A stretch of 64,000 bases of DNA from Panorpa germanica (GCA_963678705.1 OY783212.1:5766001-5830000), one strand, 5' to 3'. Shown: positions 9,988 to 23,448, counted from the stretch's first letter. Numbers and translations: made by a program. The notes: generated by a model not told the origin, from the letters alone.

Positions 9988-10388
9988 CTTAATCCTTCGA
10001 ACAGTTTTCCGGCTGTCGTTCTTTATCACCACGGTAACCAGTACTTTATCTCCGTGCGCGTAAGCTCCTCTATCGAGGGAAGCTCTAAGTCCCACTCTTC
10101 CTTCACGCAATAGAAAGGGCTTATCCACAGCGCCTCTAGGGGCTCCTGTTGGACACCCCATTGTCTCCGTTATGCTGTCTCTTTTCTCTATTTCTCGGTT
10201 CTTACCAATCTTTGTTGATATTCTGAAGTTTTTTGGTGATAATTTTAATTTGAATTCACTTTTTGTTGATTTTGGTTGAACTGGACTTAGAGATGGACTT
10301 GTTGGCCAATTTTGAAGGTTTCGGTGGGTCACTCGGATACCCATTCGTACAGTCGAACGGCGATGCATCTTTTCGTCCGATTTCTCAG
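9988..10388 (-). CDS. Arrestin-family gene, hinge and start of C-domain exon
   Basis: The acceptor is TTTGTTACAG (to 10389) and the donor AAG|GTATGC (after 9988). The two leading bases complete an Ala codon from the upstream exon, giving YVAEKSDEKMHRRSTVRMGIR, the arrestin hinge strand. The Arg of the SxVRxxIR motif, equivalent to the phosphate-sensor Arg of visual arrestin, is present. A roughly 50-residue basic, Ser/Pro-rich insertion follows, replacing the short usual linker. Then come DKPFLLREGRVGLRASLD, AYAHGDKVLVTVVIKNDSRK and TVRRIK, matching the family's DKPxxLxxSLDxExYYHGExIxVxVxVTNNSxKTVKKIK. Arrestins bind activated, phosphorylated receptors and act in desensitisation and endocytosis. 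Which insect paralogue this is cannot be settled, but the pattern suggests a non-visual, divergent arrestin. Confidence 0.88.
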
Positions 10389-10945
10389 CTGTAACAAATA
10401 GATAATTCATATATTTTTAAAAGTTACTTGACAAACTATCAACTTTATAATATTATTTTTTCTCGGGTTTTACATCCGAATCATGGGTCCGGGTCGGGTA
10501 TGGTCGGATACAGAAATCCTAACCATTTGATGAGAAAGAGAAAACCATAACTTGACATTTTATATAATTGAAATAGAATGACAAAAGTTTGAGGACCTCT
10601 GTTATGGAGAAAGTCTTATTATTAGGCACGATCCTTTCCATTACAATAATAAACTCTTGTCACATTTTTGCAGAGTATTAGCCCTCTTGTTATAAAGCAG
10701 CTTATTTCAACATTCTTTCATTGCTGTGGAATTTTATATTTTTAAAAGATTACATTTTTAAATTAAAATATAGTGTTGAATAAAAAAAGAAAATATTGTT
10801 TTAAAATTAGGGAAGAATTCATTCGAGGGGTGAATAAAATATCTGTTGATCTAAAACCCTTTCTTAAGAAGTACTAATTAGTTATTTCATAATTTATATT
10901 TTCTTTTCTTCATTTGTTTTAAAGAAGTATGTAATGTTTAAAGTA

Positions 10946-10966
10946 ATATATATATATATATATATA
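10946..10966. repeat. (AT)n microsatellite
   Basis: An uninterrupted AT dinucleotide run of about 10 units. A similar (TA)n run lies at 32376-32392. Confidence 0.9.
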
Positions 10967-11089
10967 CAAACTTTAAATTTCAAAAGATAAGTACATTTAC
11001 CATTCCATTTTGATGAATTATGATAAACAGACGAGCAAAGTAGAAATATCAATACAAAGTGAAGTACTTTCATATAAGAAACATATACA

Positions 11090-11459
11090 CAGTGGCGTCC
11101 TTGGACATTGCGCCAGATTTTTGCCCTTGTTGTGTAATTTATGTAAATTAAAAGTAAGTATTTTTGATGATGATTGACGAAAAATGCAAATGTTATAAAT
11201 AAATAAATGTAGAGTTTATAAATTTTATATTGGAAGATTTATAATAGTTAACAAGCACAGAGACTACAAATATTTATGATTATAAACTAAGGTACATGAG
11301 TGCATTAAAAGATATACGCAGGAATTGAAGGGTTTTTTTTAAAGCGCGAGGCGCGGTATTCAAATACATATATAGTAATGACTTTCCACTTGGGTTCTTG
11401 TGCGAGGGTGTGAGGCCCCATGCGATTGCCCTGCTTGCCATCCCTTAAGGCCGCCACTG
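11090..11459. mobile_element. 370-bp hAT-type MITE with 8-bp target duplication
   Basis: It starts CAGTGGCGTCC and ends GGCCGCCACTG, giving inverted ends beginning CAGTGGCG. It is flanked by CATATACA (11082-11089) and CACATACA (11460-11467), an 8-bp duplication with one mismatch, the length typical of hAT insertions. The interior is non-coding. The same CAGTGGCG start is found on the hAT element at 35572. Confidence 0.65.
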
Positions 11460-13315
11460 CACATACATACACATGTATACATTGCAATTCACTCGTTTAA
11501 AGTCAATAAGGAAGTTAAACGAAAATCAACACTTCACATAGCATACTTCAGAAAACTCAAATAAAAAGAATTCAATTGCTAGAGAAAACGTTATATTTTA
11601 TAATAATATTTAAGTGGACTAACTCGCTGATCGTGAGGCGTGCTGTGCTTTCCGGCTTGTTTCTCAAGACATCGCTTAAATATTACGTAATTTTACCGTT
11701 TAATTAAGAGTTCATCAATCTTTAGGGTAATCATATTAACTTTAATTATATTAATTTTCATTCGGTTTTCAATCACTTATCTTATCTATAGCTAATTATA
11801 TCAAGTAGTTCTAGCTACGAGTTCCCAAGCCGAACTAATTTACTCGCCAACATTAGTTAGTACCGAAAGAAGGTCGTAAGGTATGCACAGCTTCAAGCTC
11901 TGAAATCCTGTTCCTTTTAATGCAGACTAAAAGTCAGATGCAGGTCAGGTGAATAAAGCAGATGGTATAACACATCCATGTTATATTTTGCAACAAACGT
12001 CATCGATTGTAAAAATTTTCGCGATCATTTTCGCATGTTAAAATTCTTACATAAAATTTGGTTTGTATCATCTTCAACGTCTTCTCGACCATCTTGGAAA
12101 CGCTTAACCCTATGCACGTGATAAAAATTCATTGCAATATACTTTTATTTATAAAAGATAAGATTCAGCAGCGGGTTTTCCAAGTTCCTTTATGACAATG
12201 CACTATTCTATTAAACCAGTGAGTTGCTATTGATATACTTGATTTATTATAGATATGATTTATAATAGATTTGATTACATAATTACACGAGTCCAGTGCG
12301 CCTCTGCAAGTTTGTATTACTCTAGAAAGAGAATCATAAAAATATAACATTTTATACGTTTCAATATTACCGCACCAGCTGTTTTATCTGACACCATTCT
12401 CCATCTGCAGACAAAACCATTATCTTAAGAGACACAACAAAGAAACACAGTTGCTACATTAACTCCAGAGAGACAAGTGTTACAGATTAAGCCGCCGGTT
12501 CTAATAAATATTTATTGTTAAATTGTGCACCCGTTCCTTAGAAAACTAAATGGTCGACGGTCGACGTACGACAGAAGACAAACTACTATTTCAAACTTAA
12601 ATATAGTTTTCCTCAGTGTCATTTTATCACGTTTCCATCTGGTACAGTTCCATTTACCACCCCCGAAACAATGTAACTGTTCCAGACAGATGTGCTCCCG
12701 TCAACTCCATTGAAAACTTGCCCCGCTTCAAGGCATTAATATTCATAACACAAATACGTCATTTTGAATCAGCTACCTGCAAGATGGAACTGTTCTTCTT
12801 CATAAAAAATGGATAATGCATTCCGTACCTCAAATGTGTACTTCTCATTTGAATAATATTTCAAAATGGAACCATTTTACGAAAATAAATCTGAAGAAAC
12901 TTCAATTAACCACTTTCTATATAGAACTTAATAATTACATTTTGAATTTACGATTCTTCATCATTTCCGTAGCCGTTAGAACGTTAGCATTGTAGTACCA
13001 ACATAATAACTATAACATTATAACTTCATGATAACAATATAAATGATATTCAATAGAGAATCCGGTTAAAGTATCCGGTAAAGTGCTTTACGGTATATTC
13101 ATATGTAATATTACATAAGTTTTAAGTTGCACAAAGCGAGCTTTGAATACGTAATCGCTTTATACTCATACATTCATTAGAAATTCAAGAACGATTTTAC
13201 ATTATTTGGATATCGCTGGTTTAAGATGGAATTCAAAACGATAAATTTACATTTATTTAGAAATGCATGGAATAGATTATCAGCGCACTACGCATGTGAC
13301 AAACTTGTATGACCA

Positions 13316-13463
13316 ACAGTTGTGTAGCTTAAACCTTCCTTTTTTGATTGTCGCCCCTCCAATGTCTACAGACATTGCTGATCAGTCTGGCAATGAGTGG
13401 TCTTCACTTGTATAAGATCTAGTTTTTTGTTTTGTCGGAAAAATGATAAGTGCTGAAATGAAA
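13316..13463. repeat. Dispersed repeat, copy 1 (pair with 62,746)
   Basis: Shares with 62746-62880, in the same orientation, ACAGTTGTGTAGC, GATTG-CGC-CCTC, TGTCTRCAGACAT, AGTCTGGCA and a block reading ATCTA-TTTTTGTTTTG-CGGAAAAATG. Neither copy has a coding frame of recognised type; the ends are not defined. Confidence 0.5.
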
Positions 13464-15108
13464 TGGTTATACATTGTCTGCATATACAGTAAATTAAAAA
13501 CGGAATCAGTGCTATGAGTGGTGGATATGTATTTCTCATTTTGGCAACGTTATGTCGTACATAATACGTCATGTCATATATATGCAATATATATACCGGA
13601 TATTATTTTCACATTGTAGATAATATATGAATATACAGAAAATATCTAATTTAATGTGGGTGATTATGTATGGCAATAACAATTTATATTAAAAAGCATT
13701 AGTTTTCTTTTTTTGGACTTAACCACACTGGTTTCTGAGCAACTCATATATAGATGCAAAATGATAAATAAAAAAATCATAGATATATGTTGTCATATTA
13801 TGTTTTTTGCTACTCTGTAAGATAAACAGACAGAAAAATTCTAGTGTTTACTTTGTATATTTAATTGATTTTAACAATATTATTAGTAATATTTTTTAAA
13901 ACACCTTCAAATATTTATATATACATTTTATTAAATATATCTCGCAGTATCAAGTTTATTTTAAAAAATATTCACAAAAGAAAAACAAAAGCCATTTGTA
14001 ACATAATAGAAAAATATGATTGTATTAAAAAAGAAAAAAAAAATCACGCTATGGCGGAAATCGGAAATGGAATTACTTTTAGTACGAGTACGAGTATATA
14101 GGGCTGTACGTATAATACACTAGAGAAATCTGGATCAAATCCACAGCGTATGGTTATAAAACCTAATGGAATAAATTACATTTTAAGCTGTACTTCAAAA
14201 AGAAATTTATTTATTTTACATTTTGCTTAGAAAGCTTTGAAACATATAGGTTTTGTTTAAAATTCGATTGGTAATAAAATTTATATACTTTGAAAGCAGT
14301 ATAATGTATAAAAGTTTGTATAAAGTTTAATTCAACCTTAAATAGAATATGTGTTACATTATCATGCAAAATTTGAATTGAATCGAACGATTATCACAGT
14401 TCAGCCTCGCATTTTATAAAAGACTAATATCTCTAGAATACCTTGTTCAAATAATATGGCTAATAAAGAAGTTTAAGCAAATATGTAAGTTCAAATGTGT
14501 ATAGCTAAGATCAATAATCTTTTTGCATTTATCCTTATAAATAAATTAAATATATGGCAAAATTGTGGAAATTAACAAAATTACGGGTGACGATGGCACC
14601 GGTTTGCATCGTAATCGACGAAAGACAACGCAAATCTAAACGATACAAATCGAATTAACTTTTTTCTGTATGAAACAATGTATTTCAACAAGTGTTTTGT
14701 TAATTGGTACCTGAAAAAACACCATATATTTAATGAAAAAATCCAGATTCCTAAAACAGATGCTAAAGTAGGTTAGTACTCATGCAACGCAAATGGAAAT
14801 AGTAACAACACAACTTGGAATTTATCAGATTTTATTAACGATGCCTCTTTGAAAACTGCGCAAATCAAATTGACACAAATCCGGAATTGGTATATAATAT
14901 ACTCGTGCAGTATCAAAAGTACAAATTCAAAATTAAGGTTCGTCCGCGATCTCTAAGAGTTGAAGAAACGAAGAAAATCCAACGTTAGCCATTCGCAAAC
15001 GTAGTCAAGAGCCCTTAAGAGCATTTTTGGTCAAGAGTTGCAAGAGTTTCAAGGTCACAACTCACAAACGAATTATTCCCGAACATTCCCATTTCCCAAA
15101 GAGGTACC

Positions 15109-15320
15109 ATTAACTGGCCTCTTAGAAGCCCTAGTCTCAGTTCTCTGAATTATTTTCTGTGGGGATAAAAGTAGGTATACCAGAACAAACCGACGAATTT
15201 GACGCAAATAAAGCACAATATCACACAAAAATGGCGGCAGTCCCGCAAGCAATGTGTCAACGCGTTGTTACCAATTTTCGTACGAGATTAGAGGAGTGCA
15301 AGCAGCGTGAAGCGATTTAG
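15109..15320 (+). pseudogene. Tc1/mariner-superfamily transposase relic, C-terminal part
   Basis: Translation gives INWPLRSPSLSSLNYFLWG, then stops, then VYQNKPTNLTQ. After a frameshift it gives MAAVPQAMCQRVVTNFRTRL followed by EECKQREAI and a stop. This is the pattern WPxRSPDLSPLDYFLWGxLKxxVY...IPxxMxxRVxxNFRxRLxxC of Tc3-like transposases from arthropods. The last catalytic acidic residue of the DDE/D set (Asp of SPDLS) is Ser here. A degraded upstream part (about 14930-15060, with EETKKIQ) may be the helix-turn-helix region, so the middle is deleted. Non-functional. Confidence 0.75.
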
Positions 15321-16748
15321 GCAAAATGATTTTCCTGTTCACAGTCTATAAATAATCAATAAACCATCTATTTGATTATCTATATTTTATATTTTATTCA
15401 GCTATTTGATAACCCGATACCAGTACATGTGTATGGCAAATAGTAAATAGAACAGTAAATACTCGTAGTATTAGTGCTTCCTCTTCTACACAGCTGTATA
15501 AACTATTTCATTAAGAATAAATGGAAGGACGGTTCCTTGTTTTGCTTACTTAACATTTCTCATCTACTTTACTTCCGCTAGTTACTTTACAACTTAAAAT
15601 TGTAATAGTGTAACATATTAACTGAATGTAAACAACTTTATATCACTTGAACTTATAATCTGAACAAATTGTTGTTGAAGTCATCATTTCGTGATGTCCA
15701 TTGCAAACAAAACTTAATCTATGTTACGTCCTAAACTAACACTTTAAGTGGACTTCAAGGGATCCCTTCTCGCTTATAGTATATTAGCTAGAAAGTTATC
15801 CTTCTTCCTTCGGTTCTTTATCGAGATGAAGGGATCTTGCTATATGCAATAAAATTATCCCAACTGCTAAACGAATAACTATGTGTATACCTTGTATGTG
15901 TGTTTGTGATTGTTTATAATAAATTTTACGTGTTCTAAAGGCAATGTAGGTCAATCAGGTTATAACAATCCTGGAACAAGAGATCCTAAATTAAAGCAAA
16001 CAGTTTTTTGACGCGGGATTGTATTTGTAAGGATTAGAACGTGGATTGAAATTCGTAGTATGTTTTTATTTGTAGAGAAATATATCCACCTACTGTATCT
16101 TTTTTAAATACAGTTTTAAGATACTAAAGTCATGTTCAACGAATATTATCAATTTACATCGATTAGTAGCATTTATAATACTCGTAAGGAGTATGGCAGG
16201 TGGAAAAATTAAACTCAAACAAAGTGCAGACAATCATTGATATATCTAGCAATTTTTTTAAATTTAAATATTGGCGCCTTTTATAATCTCATTCCATATT
16301 CTATCATACTGTGGCAACACCGTATCTTATGTAGCCTAACAAGTAACTACAAATATTGTTTATGTATTGTAAAATAAATTAGATATTAAACATAAAATAT
16401 GTTTAAATAAACATTCTAATAATTAAGAAATATTACCGAACTAGAAAGATTTTTATAGATATACTTGTACACATGTCTCCCACATTTTGTTATGGCTCCA
16501 TTACAGAATCGCATATTTCTTTTTATCCACTACATCTTCCTATAGTTGGCAAGATTTGCAAAAACTGTAGATTCCAGTGCAAGGTCTCATTTTTTCAAGT
16601 TCAAATTGTTAAAGATTGGTTTGGCTCTGATTCTGTGGTATATGTTAGTTCAAATTACAAGAATTCGGCGGCGGCTCATACTTAAAACAAGTTGTGGGGT
16701 ATAAACTGCCGATATAACTAAAAAGCACTGACTCTTATTTTTCTATCT

Positions 16749-17063
16749 TCTTAATATATATAAATTACGTGTCACGTTGTTTGTCCGCGATGGACTCCTA
16801 AACTACTTAACCGATTTTAATCAAATTTGTACACCGTGTGCAGTTTGATCCAACTTGAAAGATAGGATAGCTTACATCTCAATTTATGATTGCAATATTA
16901 TCTTATTGCAAATTATTTGTCTATTAATTATCTGTTAGCTCCAAACGATTGTAAAAGATGGCGACATCTGTTGACTAGATTGAGTAAATATTCAATAGAT
17001 GGCGCTATGTAATGTAATATGACAAAAACGTTAGGCACAGCAACGCGTGGCCGGGACAGCTAG
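16749..17063 (+). mobile_element. Non-autonomous Helitron, copy 1 (315 bp)
   Basis: Begins TCTTAATATATATAAATTAC and ends GGCCGGGACAGCTAG followed by T, the TC...CTAG termini of Helitrons. No TIRs and no target duplication. A GC-rich short palindrome (GCAACGCGTGGC) lies just before the 3' end. A second copy at 20342-20667 has the same ends. The interior holds AGATGGCGACATCTG and AGATGGCGC motifs but no coding frame. Confidence 0.75.
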
Positions 17064-17601
17064 TAATGTATATAGAAACATTCATTATCGTGTTATAGAT
17101 TTATACCGCTCTTATAACGTAATTTACGTATAAGTTGCCGTCGAACTATCGGGATTTGGACTATATATTTCGATCCGGTCATTCACCCTTCTAGGAGAGG
17201 GAGGAGGGTAGTATAGATATACAAGATAGTTTTATATTATAAAACTCAAATTACCGAAATTACAGCCCACCGAAATCTTTCATAAAACAAATTAATACAT
17301 GGGGTATAATTGAGGTCATTAAACTTCCTGTTTGAATGAAACAGTACCATTTTTTGAGACCTGATTCCAATTGTCCTCTCGAAATATCGAGATGGTATTT
17401 GTTCTATATTTTTGCTCTTTATTTCTCATGAAATGTTTTGTCTTTTTATATCCTGTGCCGTTTGGGATACAAATATTTATAATCAGGATGCGGAAGAATA
17501 GAAATGACAAATTCAATTTGCCTTTTTCACTTCTATAAATCAATAAGCATCATTCAAAAGTTCTAAGGATGATACATAGATGGCTTCCATTGAAATAAAA
17601 G

Positions 17602-17770
17602 AAGGTTCTACCAACACGGGAAATTCAAATTTTTCCATTGCTTTGAAAATTACAATGTAATTTGTAAAATAATGGTCGAAATGTCATGAAATTCTGACAC
17701 ATATCGTTTGAATGTTGGTACTATCAAAAATCATGGATTTTTCAATAGTGGCGATGTGATAGAACTGATC
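17602..17770 (-). mobile_element. Mariner-like 5' end relic, copy 1
   Basis: On the minus strand this runs CGCCACTATTG... ATTCAAACGATATGTGTCA-AATTTCATGACATTTCGACC to an ATG at 17638 with MEKFEF. The same leader is found at 51776-51970 (+), where the ATG opens MEKSEFRDLIKHCFL, the start of a mariner transposase helix-turn-helix. A more diverged copy is at 47480-47645 (-). Confidence 0.55.
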
Positions 17771-19740
17771 TTTACTTCTATATGTCTTTACCTGGCTCGC
17801 CCTAATAGTTTGGGGACTCCTGTCTTTACATAATGTGATTAATTAAAAAACTCAGTGTAATAATCTAAGCTGCCTTTAGTAGTTTTTATTAATATAATTA
17901 CTTTGTTCTAAGGAACATTTATGTGCCATTAACTTTTCCTCTAATAGAAATTCTGTTCCTTATTTTGTTCCATACGCTAGACGTAATGACGTTAAAACAA
18001 TGTAAGCGATCTTGTGATGGAGCGGTATAAAGAGGGGAGGAGTTGGGAAGAGGAGTATTGTGAGTTGTTACTGCTAAGGGCAAAAGAAACAAAAGAATCA
18101 TAGCATAACCTCTCTTCTTTTTTTCTTAAATCTAATAATAATATTAAAGTACATATATTATTTTTTTTAATATATTAAATTAAAAAATGTATATAAAAAG
18201 ATTTACCATGGAAAAATTTGTTTACTTAAGATTATAATAGAAAATAAAACATGGTATAAAAGAATAAATAATATTTTTCATATAATAATGGTTTAATGGA
18301 CAATTAGGGAGGGATTAACTTAAGATATTCTCGTTAAAGTAGCTTTGCTGGTATTTTAAAATTATATTTGAGGAATTTGTATTATTTTAAAATTGTGATA
18401 AAAATGTCCGTGTCAATTCATCCATGTGAAACATTTTCATTCGTTTTTAATAACTTTTGTTTTTACTTTTTTAATTAAATTTGTAACTTGTATTTAATTC
18501 GTTTATCCATTATTATCACTGGTCGATAAAAATTATGACATTTACATTTAATCTTGTTCTGAAATAGTTGTCCCTTTTGCAAAAAAAGATGGAAGAAATT
18601 TAACCGTTATACTCGTATTAGGTTGATTAAGTTCTGTCAATAACTTAACGGTACTTTTTTGAATTTATGTATTTTAGTGTTAGGGATTATAATGTCCATT
18701 TTGGCTTTTCAAATCACGGTAGATAACTTGATTCTAAAAGAAACCTTTTCTTTTAAATATTTATTTGAGTGCATCAACTTTCGCTTATAAATATTTCTAA
18801 TACATAATTTGTAGTCTATAAATACGAGAATGGGTATTTAAAATATAGACATAAATTAATTTCATTGATAAAATCAATAAAGATTTTAAAACTTTCTCTG
18901 TTTTTAAATATCTGCTTATAGTCTTCAGGCATATTACAGTTTTGTCTGTGCGATGAACTACTTGGAGCATTGAAGAATAATATGTTTTACTTGTAGTGGG
19001 AATTGTTTACAGATTGATTGTGGTTCTCTTTTGAATAAGTAGCTATAAGTGAGAATCGTATGACCTACCATGATAACGAAATTAAATTTTCATATCGTTG
19101 TCAAATTACTTTACAAATAATAAAAGTTCAAGTCAAAATCGTTGTTTTAGTATTATTGTTAATTTGTTATTTTATTTTTTATATTGTTAATTTTTTATTT
19201 GTTATAATTGCATTATGTTATTGCTAATAAATAATTTAACGTTCAATAAATAATGAGCTCATTTATACACGCTGGACCTTACTGGCGTACATTTTAAATC
19301 AGCTTACGCCAACTACGGCATTTACAATATATATATTATACGACCAACTGTTGCAGTCCTGTTTCCACTCTATAGTTAATAAATGAAAACAAAAATTCGA
19401 TTTTCTTTTAAAAAGTTTGTGGTGGCTTTAGTTAAAATTAAAATTTGTATTGATTACATTCACTGCTTTCTCCTTTCTTTTATAGCTCATGCTTATTCGG
19501 TTTTTCAGTAGTTGTCAAATCGACAGGTTCTCGTCCTTTTTCTTCTTGTTAATTGATAGTAAACTGGAGAAATCCTCTGTGTCATCACACGAATATACAA
19601 TCTAAATTTTTGTCACGTATAAATATTTGATACGTATATCCTGGCAGCTATCAGAAGGACCATTCGGACGAGCAGGACATGTATACATATTTTTGAAGGT
19701 TTTGTTTGAGTAGAATATCCGGAGGCGTCGTTATCCGCTG

Positions 19741-19766
19741 CTCTCTCTCTCTCTCTCTCTCTCTCC
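19741..19766. repeat. (CT)n microsatellite
   Basis: Perfect CT run of about 12 units. Confidence 0.95.
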
Positions 19767-20341
19767 AGATGTATGTTTAGGCTACGTATGCATAATACTC
19801 GTATGTGTCACTTCACAAATACTTTAAACGGATTTAACGACAGCTAATATGATTTTCTATATAACGACAGTTTTTGTAACTGTATATATTTTAATATTCT
19901 TTTATATCGCATTCAGATATTTCATGCAAATCTTGTTCACACTTTTATATTTTATTTCAATACAATTTCTGTTTGGGCTTACTTCGTTGGATATTTATAT
20001 TATTTATTATATTTTTCTTTCCTCCAAATTTTGATATCAGATCAATTAATTGCGTCACACGGTGTAGAGGGGGAAGCGTACCACAGAGTGTCATAAGTCT
20101 GGTGACATCTAATCTAAAATTCCACTTAAAAAATAGCATTAACAGAAAAAGAAAATAAGACTATTTTTTCTTCTTCTTTGAAATGAGGGACGTCACAATG
20201 TATGACAAGACGTAACAATGACACAGTCAATAGTCGTCGCTCAGACAAGAATGTAATATGCCTCAGGATTACAGGCTTATATTTGAAAGCAGGGAAAATC
20301 TGAAAAACCTTATTGAATTTATAAACAAAAGCATATTTTTA

Positions 20342-20667
20342 TCTTAATATATATAAATTACGTGTCACGTTGTTTGTCCGTGTTTGTTCCCAATGGACTC
20401 CTAAACTACTTAACCGATTTTAATCAAATTTGTACACCGGGTGCAGTTTGATCCAACTTGAAAGATAGGATAGCTTACATCTCAATGTATGATTAATTAT
20501 TATGATTTATTATTAATTATCTGATTTTAAAAGATGGCGACATCTGTTGATAAATAGATTGAGTAAATATTCTGTTGACTAGATTGAGTAAATATTCAAT
20601 AGATGGCGCTATGTAATGTAATATGACAAAAACGTTAGTCACAGCAACGCGTGGCCGGGACAGCTAG
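20342..20667 (+). mobile_element. Non-autonomous Helitron, copy 2 (326 bp)
   Basis: Same TC start and CTAG end as the copy at 16749, preceded by A and followed by T as expected for insertion into AT. It lacks an internal AT-rich stretch present in copy 1. It also carries a local tandem duplication (20543-20570 and 20571-20595, both TCTGTTGA...GATTGAGTAAATAT), which explains its different length. Confidence 0.75.
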
Positions 20668-20811
20668 TAAGTATATAAATATTATATAAATATTTTTATA
20701 AGTTGTAAATTATGTATTGTGAATGTTTATAAATGTATATATGCTCTTTAAGTGCTAATAACATTTGAAAGTTGATGCACTAAAAATAAACATTAAAAAA
20801 AAACAAACGAT

Positions 20812-21056
20812 GACACAGTGGGCGAAAGCATTGATGCTTGACGAGAGACTGTTGCGTCTTCAAGTTTGATCCCAAGACCGGAGTTATATTTTCTGTGTTT
20901 GGTTTTTATCTAATTAAATTTATTATATACACACATAATCATAAACTTATTAGGCAGTGGTGTATCCCTCATATATGAAGCGACGACACCATAAATACAG
21001 TCAACATACTAGGAGTTAGCATCTGAAATAGACTGACGTTAAATAAATTAAAAAAC
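20812..21056 (+). mobile_element. SINE-like element, copy 1
   Basis: Contains GCGAAAGCATTGATGCTTGA, an AAGTTTGATCCCAAG resembling a pol III B box (GTTCGATCCC), and a shared body with TATATACACACATAATCATAA. A second copy is at 34057-34678, where the B-box-like site is GAGTTCGATCCCC. It ends in an A-rich AAATAAATTAAAAAAC tail. The tRNA-derived head is degenerate, so the parent tRNA is unclear. Confidence 0.5.
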
Positions 21057-22172
21057 AACACATAACAATAGGGGACGCGTTAAAAAACCATGTAGTTTGT
21101 GTGACGTATTTTATGGATTACTCTAATATATTTAAAAATATCATTCCACAAATTGTTTTTTTGCGCGCTAATTAACCAATATTTTCTCATTAATTTTTTT
21201 CGAGAATTTTTTTCCCAAGAATTTACATAAAATAATTTGTGTTAACTAATTATTAAAGCACGTCCAATCTTATCGATCGACGCTAAATAGCATTCTGAAG
21301 CTACAAAAATAAATTCACTTAAAGTTAGAAAATATTTTCTCATCCTTAAGTGGGTGGTTACTACTTTATTTAATAAAATAATCAATTTTAATTTTATTTA
21401 TAAATTGAAGAACATAAAAACATGTTTTTTTTAAAGTTGACATCGTGTGGGGGTGAAATAATGAGAAATGTCACGTACAAAGTGGAGTAATTGAACAACA
21501 CTCTCACGCTTTGTGAAACGACTACGAGAATGAGGAGGCGAGGAGCGGGGGTACCAGTTGTTGGAATAGACTATTTCTATTTAATATGACTACGCTTTTA
21601 AATTGGTTACAAAAATATACTTCAAAGAGTACGTGTTTTTGGAAGAGGGGGGTGGGGGAGGAGTAATATGAGTTTGATATACTCGTCACCCTAAATAAAT
21701 TTGAATACGATCTTATATACATATGGTTTTAATAAATTGCAAACAACACAAAAATTGGCTTGAGGTTTAAGGTAGATGTTATACTATAAGGCTCATCGGT
21801 AGTGATAAAGCAAAATACTCGTTAAAAATTCACTATACTGTAAAAGAAATTGGTTGAAAACCTTTTTACACCAGAGCCACACAGCGAAAGAAATTCGCGT
21901 GGAAAGAATCCGCATTGCAAATTTGTCTGCGCGACTTTTAAATCAGCAGATCCATATTTTCCAAATTAGGTTATGTAAGTTTACCCGAAACTATCAGCCG
22001 ACCTTAAGTAAAGAGCGGACATAAATAACTTAGTTTAAAAAATATAGGTCTTTGAAAAATCATCAGAAGTTGAACAGTTACAAAAAGGGGGGAAATGAAT
22101 TTTAATGGTGGTATTTCTCATCAAGTTTTCTTTTTAATTTTCAGTTCGTTTTCTTTCCTTTTAATTTTAATA

Positions 22173-22223
22173 AGTACTTACTTTTGATTAAAAAATGCAT
22201 TTTTAATCAAAAGTAAAGTGCTT
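22173..22223. repeat. Near-perfect palindrome, ~23-bp arms
   Basis: AAGTACTTACTTTTGATTAA and its inverted partner TTAATCAAAAGTAAAGTGCT flank a short ATGCAT centre. About 23 of 24 positions pair. This would extrude as a cruciform or fold as an RNA hairpin with a very short loop, too short for a typical miRNA precursor. Confidence 0.6.
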
Positions 22224-23448
22224 GTAGTAAATGACTTGCTATTTTCTAAATGAATCTTCAAAGTGCTAAGCTTCCGTTAATGGATAACGTGGTGTTTCTT
22301 TAAAAGAAAATAGTAAGGCCTGTGAAGCACGAAGCGAAGCGCGGCAAGGTCCCGATATTTTAGCGATCTAAAATTCAAAATTTTTTTTATGTTAAAAACT
22401 AGAAATTTCACTGGGATTTGTCATTGACATATGTCTGGACCCAATTGGGTCTCAATGGTATAACCCAACGTCTGGGAACTCGTTGTACAAATAAATAAAG
22501 TAATGAACATATAAACATAAAAGATATCTTTCTAATATTAATACTCATAACTGTTATTGCATAAATTTAAAAATTATATAAAAAGAAACGTTTAAGAATT
22601 TGAAGAATTGTTAAAACTAATTACTTAAAGTGGTGGAAGATAGAATTATAATTGTTTCAGCAATCGGAGGCTGAAATAATTTTTGTGGTGGAGATGTTAG
22701 TACTTACAGCATTTCTATTATTGATAGGTGGGCAGAGTTCCCAAAAAATTGACAATGAATTCGGAAAATATTTTTTTTACTGAGATTGCGCGGTTGGGAT
22801 CCTTTAGTGTTTTGTGTTTCATCTCTATTGGGATCCCAATGGAATAGGCCGGTTGGGTCCCAATTGGGTTTACAAAAAGAATTCTGAAAGGGTTGTTAAA
22901 ACTAAACGTTATGGAAAGAATTAATATTTATTTATTTGAAATTGAAGAAATACTAGACGTAGTTGATTTTCGAATCTTACGTCTTTTAGTTCACAATTTC
23001 TGTTGAAAAGCAATTTTCTAACTCATCGGTAATTTTTCTATTAAATATAGATTTTATATAGTCTATTAATAAACTCCAACATTCTAAAAACATAAGCTTA
23101 AAGCTCTAAAGCTTTTTAATAACATACTCGTAGCATATAAAAAGAAGGTATTTCTATGATAAATGAACTCATGGGGGATATTTTCTTGATAAAAATCCCT
23201 GCAGGTCGACACAAACCACGGTAAACCAATTAATTTCTTTAGGATTTCACATGTTATTTACACTTCTTGAAGCGTAATTATAACCTTTCTGTGTATAATT
23301 AATTAAGCAAAAGCTCCAGCTGGTTTACAAGCAAGTTTTACAACAGCGATAGCATAGATCAATTAATCACCCGCGTCTCATGGTCCTCGATATGTCAGGA
23401 GAATGAGACACAGAACGGGATACACATAGTTACAAGTGGAATGGTGAA

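Noticed and set aside
22436-22872. CCCAATTGGG-containing blocks at 22,436-22,453 and 22,849-22,872 as transposon ends
   Set aside because: Each block is itself palindromic, so the apparent inverted relation is trivial, and flanking sequence does not match.
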